Source: Conus ventricosus (Eukaryota; Mollusca; Gastropoda; Neogastropoda; Conidae). Taken from it: 64,000 bases of DNA. How positions within the stretch are numbered: position 1 is the first letter of the stretch; each line of letters begins with the position of its first letter. The notes under the pieces are model-generated. The model ran no database searches. It was not told where the DNA came from and saw nothing but the letters and a program-made list of their open reading frames with translations. The DNA lies in assembly GCA_018398815.1 (NCBI GenBank), contig CM031620.1, positions 68,545,927 to 68,609,926 of the forward strand, written 5' to 3'. A program made the translations under genes and the position numbers. Of the stretch, positions 11,301-20,000 are shown in pieces.

Positions 11301-14300
11301 ACAATAATCTGTAAAGCATCTCATGACAGAGAATACAGAGCACAGCATGTGATATAGAGTGTCTTAGACAACGATAGAATTCAGATGCGTCATCTTCCTT
11401 ATTGTCATCGATTCTCTTTGAAAGAAAAAAGTCTCCAATTCACCAGTCGCCATGGTGAAGTGGTTAGCATTGCAGACTTCTGGCTGGGAGGTTGTGATTT
11501 TGATTCTGTCACAGCCATTTATTTGTTGGACTTTTCTGCCCTGACCGGCACCTACCCAGACTTGAGTTTGCTATGGGCTCAACTGGGAAGACTGGGACTA
11601 CACAGTTGAGTTTCATCCACTTTATAAATGTTTCTGAGAGTGTTGCTCAAATTCCTTGACCAACGCTTTAGGTGTCTGTCTCTCTTGGGCCTTGTTGACA
11701 CTGAGATATGTGATGAAAATAAGCACAGAGTAGAACCTGTCATGCGGTCTGAGATCAGGATGGAAATCCATGGCATCATCTTCATCATCCCCATCCTCGT
11801 CAGTCAACATTTTAAAGAAATGTCTGAAATTCTGTTACCTTTATGCCTCACTGTCATGGTGACCTCAGTGTCGATTGCCTCACTGTCATGGTGACCTCAG
11901 TGTCGATTGTCTTACTGTCATGGTGACCTCAGTGTCGATTGCCTCACTGTCATGGTGACCTCAGTGTCGATTGCCTCACTGTCATGGTGACCTCAGTGTC
12001 GATTGCCTCACTGTCATGGTGACCTCAGTGTCGATTGCCTCACTGTCATGGTGACCTCAGTGTCGATTGCCTCACTGTCATGGTGACCTCAGTGTCGATT
12101 GCCTCACTGTCATGGTGACCTCAGTGTCGATTGCCTCACTGTCATGGTGACCTCAGTGTCGATTGCCTCACTGTCATGGTGACCTCAGTGTCGATTGCCT
12201 CACTGTCATGGTGACCTCAGTGTCGATTGCCTTTCTATGTCTATGCCATCGATTTGATTCTGTCACCAGTCACCGGTATCAACAAATTCATGGGGACTGT
12301 CGTCAGACGGACGTGGTGGCGCCCTCAGAAGGAGACCAAACTCATCCCAGCTGTGCGACAAAGCAATTATTGTCATCAGTAGGGGGCTTAGTAAGTGGTG
12401 TCCTGTGTATGTTGGATCAGAACAGGCGCCACTGAACACCACTGAACATCAAAGTGATTCGGCAGCTGTGCAGTGTCTCTGACATTAACTGCTCCCTGTG
12501 GATTGCTGGTGCCTTGGCTGTGGCCGGACTGGTCAGGCTTTGGCTGTGGCCGGACTGGTCAGGCTTTGGCCGTGGCTGGACTGGTCAGGCTTTGGCCGTG
12601 GCTGGACTGGTCAGGCTTTGGCTGTGGCCGGACTGGTCAGGCCTTGGCTGTGGCTGGACTGGTCAGCTTTGGCTGTGGCTGGACTGGTCAGGCTTTGGCT
12701 GTGGTCGGACTGGTCAGGCTTTGACTGTGGCCGGACTGGTCAGGCCTTGGCTGTGGCCGGACTGGTCAGGCTTTGGCTGTGGCCGGACTGGTCAGGCTTT
12801 GGCTGTGGCCGGACTGGTAAGGCTTTGGCTGTGGTCGGACTGGTCAGGCTTTGGCTGTAGTCGGAATGAGCCATATGGGTGTAGTGCCACTTGCATGGGA
12901 AGAAAATGGGACAGCAACAACAACAGTGAAAGGGAAAGGAAAATTCTGAAATTCTTTGTTGTTTTTTTTCCCTGTTTTTATGCTGACCTCAGTGTTCATT
13001 TCCTTTTTGCGTTCATGGCTGTGCTGAGCTTGTGTCATGTGTTCTGTGGGGGCAAGTTCCTGGCTGTGCTGAGCTTGTGTCGTGTGTTCTGTGTGGGCAA
13101 GTTCCTGGAACTGGTGTTGGATGATGTGGTGTGGTCATCCAGAAGGAGTGCTCACTTGTCCTAGCTGCATGACTCAGTAATTAGTGTCATCATCACAGGC
13201 CTGTGCTTTGCTCACCTTTCCTAGCTGCATGACTCAGTAATTAGTGTCATCATCAGAGGCCTATGCTTTGCTCACCTTTCCTAGCTGCATGACTCAGTAA
13301 TTAGTGTCATCATCACAGGCCTGTGCTTTGCTCACCTTTCCTAGCTGCATGACTCAGTAATTAGTGTCATCATCAGAGGCCTGTGGTTTGCTCAGCTTTC
13401 CTAGCTCCATGACTCAGTAATTAGTGTCATCATCAGAGGCCTGTGGTTTGCTCAGCTTTCCTAGCTCCATGACTCAGTAATTAGTGTCATCATCAGAGGC
13501 CTGTGGTTTGCTCACCTTTCCTAGCTCCATGACTCAGTAATTAGTGTCATCATCAGAGGCCTGTGGTTTGCTCACCTTTCCTAGCTCCATGACTCAGTAA
13601 TTAGTGTCATCATCAGAGGCCTGTGGTTTGCCCACCTTTCCTAGCTCCATGACTCAGTAATTAGTGTCATCATCAGAGGCCTGTGGTTTGCCCACCTTTC
13701 CTAGCTCCATGACTCAGTAATTAGTGTCATCATCAGAGGCCTGTGCTTTGTACCTGGCACTGTTTGTGGATTCTGGTCTTTCCAAACACTGACCAGCAAC
13801 CCCCTCCACCCCCCCCCCCCCCCCCCACCATTCCCACTTTTCACCCATCTCCATGCCCTCTCCTTCTTGAACCCTTTGCTGTTTATTTGATGCCTTAAAC
13901 CTCCTGCTCGCTGTATCTCTCTGTCTGTCTCTCACTCAATCCTTAATTGAATAAAAGTTTTCTGAGTTCTCTGTGTGCTTCTGTCCCTGTCTCGGTCTCT
14001 TTGTCTCTGTCTGTCTGTCTGTCTCTGTCTGTCTGTCTGTCTTTCTCTCTCTCTTTCTGTCTGTCTGTCTGTGTCTCTCTGTCTGTCTGTCTTATTGACA
14101 CTACTTTGTACCTGTAGCATTTCCTCTCTCTTCTTTCTCCTTCCATATCTTCCTATCCCACCCTTCTTTCTCCTTCCATATCTTCCTATCCCACCCTTCT
14201 TTCTCCTTCCATATCTTCCTATCCCACTCTTCTTTCTCCTTCCATATCTTCCTATCCCACCCTTCTTTCTCCTTCCATATCTTCCTATCCCACCCTTTTC

Positions 14301-15309
14301 TCCTTCCATATCTTCCTATCCCACCCTTCTTTCTCCTTCCATATCTTCCTATCCCACCCTTCTTCCTGTCCTTCATCCCTCCACTACTCCATAGTAACTG
14401 AGCAACTTTGCAATGAAACTAGGGCTGTAACATGCGTCCCCTCCGCATCACTCTGTAATTAAAGGGATGAGGTGCTCTTTCCTTGGATTCAGAGGAGGCA
14501 GAAAATGAGAGGATGCACTGATGACGGCGCTGCAGCTCAGACAACCTTCTCTGCTCTTCAGGATGTGCATCATCAGCGCACAAGGTGAGAGAATGTCTTC
14601 AACAGGTGAGAGAATGTCTTCAACAGGTGAGAGAATGTCTTCAACAGGTGAGAGAATGTCTTCAACAGGTGAGAACATCATGTAAAATAGATGAGAATGT
14701 ACTTTGGTTTTATGTTTGACATTTACTGTATTCTGGTAAATATTTTGAAGCGGCAAGATTGTTTTCTTTGTGAAGTTCAGGCTGCTGTTTGGGGGTATGT
14801 GTTTCCATAGCATGCTGCAGGTCTCTTCATCCCCCTCCACTCTCCCAGTTAAGGTGATCAGCAAGAATACTGATATTCCGTCTGAGTGACAGCAGTATCC
14901 AGCAACAGCTTTGTTGCTGATTAGGGAGGTTAGTAGACAACCAAAGAAAATTATGTTGATTTTCTACATTATTGTTTATTACATCAGAGTCTTGAGAGCT
15001 GTTTGAAAAGCACAGAAAATTGTTTGATACCTGCTGTGATTAGAGTCCTAGTTTGAAATTTGTTGCCATTAATGTCCATTCACTGTCCAGTTGAGTGTGT
15101 TTTTATGTGCTGATCAGTGTGCATGTCTGTGTGTTTGTGTGCAGGTGTGTTTGTCACTATGTTTAGTGTGTGGTATGCAGTCAGCCCCAGGTTCTGTCAC
15201 CGCTTTGTGGGCTATTTGGAGGAAGAGGCTGTGAAGACCTACACCAAATGTCTGCAGGTAAACCTGGTGTTGTGTGCAGGTGTGTGAGGGTATAGTGTGA
15301 GTGTGTGTG

Positions 15310-15368
<59 letters not shown>

Positions 15369-16228
15369 GTGTATGAAGTGTGTGTGTTTGTGGTATATAT
15401 GTGTATGATGCAATGTGTGCATAATCACTATGTGTACGGTGCATGTGAATGTGTGTGTGATGACACTAAACAACATGCATATGAATGTGTATGTTATGAC
15501 ACTGAACAACATGCATATGAATGTGTATGCGATGACACTAAACAACCATGTTAAATGGATATTCCTCACCAACCTTTGCACAACTTCAAAAGTTTCACTG
15601 GCCAGATGTGTGATACACCACAAACTAAACTTAGTGGTGGTTCTGTGTTGGTGGTGACCAGACTGCATTATTCCACATTCTTTTTCTTTGTCATCAGATG
15701 AAACTACCTTTTAGCCATTCAGAACCTGACTTCCGTTGTCTACCACATGAAGATGTATAAGTATTGAATTCCGTAGGTGTTTGAAATTGTTTGTTAAGGG
15801 CTCAGAAGACATTTGAAATTGTTTGTTAAGGGCCTCAGAAGACATTTGAAATTGTTTGTTAAGGGCCTCAGAAGACATTTGAAATTGTTTGTTAAGGGCC
15901 TCAGAAGACATTTGAAATTGTTTGTTAAGGGCCTCAGAAGACATTTGAAATTGTTTGTTAAGGGCCTCAGAAGACATTTGAAATTGTTTGTTAAGGGCCT
16001 CAGAAGACATTTGAAATTGTTTGTTAAGGGCCTCAGAAGACATTTGAAATTGTTTGTTAAGGGCCTCAGAAGACATTTGAAATTGTTTGTTAAGGGCCTC
16101 AGAAGACATTTGCTGTGACCGTTTTCTCTCTGTTTTTTTGTGCAGTTTTTCTTAATTTTTACTCTTCATCACTTAATTTTTTATTGAATTTTTGAAAACT
16201 GATGTATGCAACCACAGCTATGCGCACG

Positions 16229-16287
<59 letters not shown>

Positions 16288-17029
16288 ACTTCTGTATAAT
16301 GTCACTCAATGAAAACTCGTAAAACTTAAGTAAACTGCAGAGAGAACAAAAACTATTTTCATGCTTTGCTATGCTTGTCTCCACGAAGATAGTGCAGTAA
16401 AAAAAATGACACACAGCACAGAGGAGGTGAATCCAACATGGCTGCCTGGTGACAGTCATCTAGCCAATAGTGTTTTGTGCATTCTTTTCATGTCTGTTGC
16501 TTGTGACGTTTGAAGAAGACGTTTGTTGAAAATGTTCCTGTTTGCCCTGTGCTGTGTTTTAGACACCCTGTTTTGCAGACTACTAGGCACTGTGCGTTGT
16601 TAGACCCATCCACACACTCGCCCTCTCCCCCTAATTTTTGTGTAGAAATCTCATTTGAACAACAGTTAACTCACTGCATGTTATAAAGCACCTAAGATGA
16701 AAATTATTAGTGTTGCTGGACGCTGTGGTTTGTGTGTTTACTTTGCATTCAGGGGCATTAGTAGCTGTGTTTTCTGTTGTGTTCCTGAGGACCTGTCAAT
16801 GCATTTTACTGTGCAGGATATCGACCATGGTCCCATGCAGCACTGGCAGACAACACCTGCCCCAGACGTGGCCATTCGCTACTGGAAACTGCCTGTAAGT
16901 CTTCTTCCTCTGTGATTCCCTGGTGGGAGTAGGCAGAAGGGAGGGGGTGAAAGGATTGTATCATTCATCCCACTGGTGTACCATGATCTTTTCTTCTTCC
17001 AAAGATGGAATGGGATTTAACATGATCAA

Positions 17030-17065
<36 letters not shown>

Positions 17066-20000
17066 GAATACATTCACTGAAGGAGGCACAGCTAAAATTC
17101 TCATTTGAAGGAGTTGGAGAGGGCTGGAGTGTCTTGCCTGGTTGCCTGTTTGAAAGAGAAAATCTCCTCCAATCTGGCTGTCTCAATCTCCTCCAATCTG
17201 GCTGTCTCAATCTCGTCTCAATCTCCTCCAATCTGGCTGTCTCAATCTCCTCCAATATGGCTGTCTCAATCTCGTCTCAATCTCCTCCAATCTGGATGTC
17301 TCAATCTCCTCCAATCTGGCTGTCTCAATCTCCTCCAATCTGGCTGTCTCAATCTCGTCTCAATCTCCTCCAATCTGGCTGTCTCAATCTCCTCCAATCT
17401 GGCTGTCTCAATCTCCTCCAATCTGGCTGTCTCAATCTCCTCCAATCTGGCTGTCTCAATCTCCTCCAATCTGGCTGTCTCAATCTCCTCCAATCTGGCT
17501 GTCTCAATCTCGTCTCAATTTCCTCCAATCTGGCTGTCTCAATCTCCTCCAATCTGGCTGTCTCAATCTCCTCCAATCTGGCTGTCTCAATCTCCTCCAA
17601 TCTGGCTGTCTCAATCTCCTCCAATCTGGCTGCCTCAAAGCAGTGAGGGAATCCACAGAACAATGCTACATCCACTTGGTTGGATAGTTTCCCACCTACA
17701 AGTTGCCTGTATGGATGACAACATGTTCTGGGCTTGACTGATAGGGTTGATGGAAAGTAGAAGGCACAGCTTCCCCCCATTCCTTTTTTTTTAAATTCTC
17801 AAGATTTCAGATCTGTCACAGATTGCCATCTTTCATTATGAATGACTTGATAAACCAATAATGATATATGATTCAGCTGGTGATGATTTGTGATTCAGTT
17901 GTGTTTAATGTATGACTCACTTAATCATTACTTATGACTTGGTGGGTCGTTATCAGTGAGTCATTCTGTTGGGTCTATCATAGTGTAGGATTCCGCCAGA
18001 GAGTACTTACCATGACCTAAAAATTAGCTTTTGCCACCTTACTTGCTTTGTCATTATTGTTAAAATGTCAAGGCTATTTGGATATGAACCTGTCCTTTGA
18101 AGGGATGTTTTTTCTCCTTTAAAACGTTTTTTTTTTCTTTGTTTGTCTTACATGTATAAATTCTCAGACTCTCTCTTTTAGTCACTTATGTCTTTTTATG
18201 CTTTTGTTTGTATTTTGTTGTCATTGTCATTCTTCACTTTTTTCTTCGATATTGGGGATGGAAGGAGGAGTGGAGGGAGGCAGGGGGAGCAGAAGAGGCA
18301 TGAGGTGGTGATGGTGGCAGGAGGAGTGTAGGGAGGCAGGGAGCAGAAGAGATGAGGTGTGATGGTGCAGGAGGAGTGGGGTTGTCAGGGGGAGCAGAAG
18401 GCAGAGGTGGGTGGTGGCAGGTGAGGAGCAGGAAGAAGAGCATGAGTGGTGAGGTGCAGAGGAGTGAGGGAGCAGGGGAGCAGAAGAGCATGAGGTGGTG
18501 ATGGTGTTATTTGCTGTAGTTTGCTGAAGGACTTGCACTGTCAGAGCATGTGTTTGTGAAAAGCTTGCATGTCAACCAGTTTGCTGAAAGGACTGCACTG
18601 ATCAGAGCATTGTTTGCTGAAAAGGACTGCACTGATCAAGCTATTGGTTTTTGTGAAGACTTGCATATCAGAGCCCTGGTTTTGCTGAAGACTTGCCTGA
18701 TCAGAGCCATGTGGTTTGTAAAGATTGCATGATCAAGCCATGTGGTTTCTGAAAAGGACTTGCACTGTCAAGCCATGTGTTTGCTGAAAGGATTGCATGA
18801 CAAGCATGGGTTTGCTGAAAAGGACTGCAATGATCAGAGCATGTGGTTTTTCAGGGGAACACTTCCGTAGAAAAGAAGATATGCTTGATGATAGCACAAG
18901 TAGTCGCAATGTACTGGATATGACATGTTTATTCATCACTTTAGTTTGTGAGGTAAATCGGGCACACAAAGAGCAATGACTTGGATTAGACATGTTTATT
19001 ATCAGCTCTTAGTTTGTGAGGTAACTCACCACAAGAAGCAACTGTAACAAAATACAATGATGAAAAAAATGAAGGGGGGGGGGGGGGGGGGACGTGTTAC
19101 ATGAGATTTTTGTATTTAGAGAATGATGAGAATTCAGTTGTGTTTCAAGGTATAGTAATAACATCTAGAACAAATTATGCCTTCAAGTAAGAACTCCATC
19201 AAGTTGAAACAGACAGTACAGCTTACAAATATCTTTCTCTGACATTTATCTATATTACAATGCATGCACATGGACACACATGCATACATACAAAAATAGC
19301 AGAGATTGTTAACTCAGTGCAGACGCAGCTTTCTGCCACAACCGCGACACGCTGAGACGCACAATTTTGGGTATTTTACAAAAAATATACTGACAGAACC
19401 AAACCAAATACAACAATAAATATTATGTTTTTGAAAACTTCAAATCATGTTCTTTTAGAAAAAAAAAAAAATACTACAGTCCTGTGCTCAGTAGACACTT
19501 CACTCGCCACTGGTTTGAAAAGTGTAGGAAAACAGCTATCAGCAAAAACTTTTTCTCCACGTAGGTATGGATGAAAAATCAATGTGATCATGACTGTAGT
19601 CAACACAATGTGTAGTAAACACATAAAAACAATGTATCTTTCACACACACAGAGTGCTGCTGTCACATAATTGAAGAAAAAATGCAAACATTTCATCATC
19701 ATTTGGCATGTGCAATTCACCATCAATGCTCATATCCTCTCTGTCTGATTCGGCAAGTTGGAAAACAGTTTGGAAAAGTTCGACAAGTTCGGAAAACAGT
19801 TCCAGTTTTTCATTTGATCATTCTTCCTTTATTTTTTCAATTTCTTGAAATAAGATGTTTCTGTTCGCTACCACTCGCTGACACTTCAGTGCAGACAACA
19901 TGATGAACACGGGCAGCCAGAGTTATCTCCAGCTATCCCATAATATGAGCGAAAAAGTATAATTAAAAGCGAGATATACACCAAAGGAGAGGACCACCTA

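Larger units (their letters stand above)
11441..12925 (+). mobile_element. Long SINE, copy B, with two internal minisatellites
   Basis: A copy of the family seen at 6636. The head is GCCATGGTGAAGTGGTTAGC and the B box is degraded (TTTTGATTCTG). The body matches copy A, including GAGTTTCATCCACTT, the block around 12300-12450 and an end in GGGACAGCAACAACAAC. Two internal segments have expanded into arrays (11849-12232 and 12513-12866), making this copy about 600 bp longer than copy A. Confidence 0.85.

Noticed and set aside
15711..16118. Repeat-protein-like frames ([22 protein letters not shown])
   Set aside because: Products of the 33-bp array in both strands, located in an AOX intron.
17105..17780. 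Frames with SISSNLAV and ETARLEEI repeats
   Set aside because: Artefacts of the 24-bp intronic array on both strands; the coiled-coil look is accidental.
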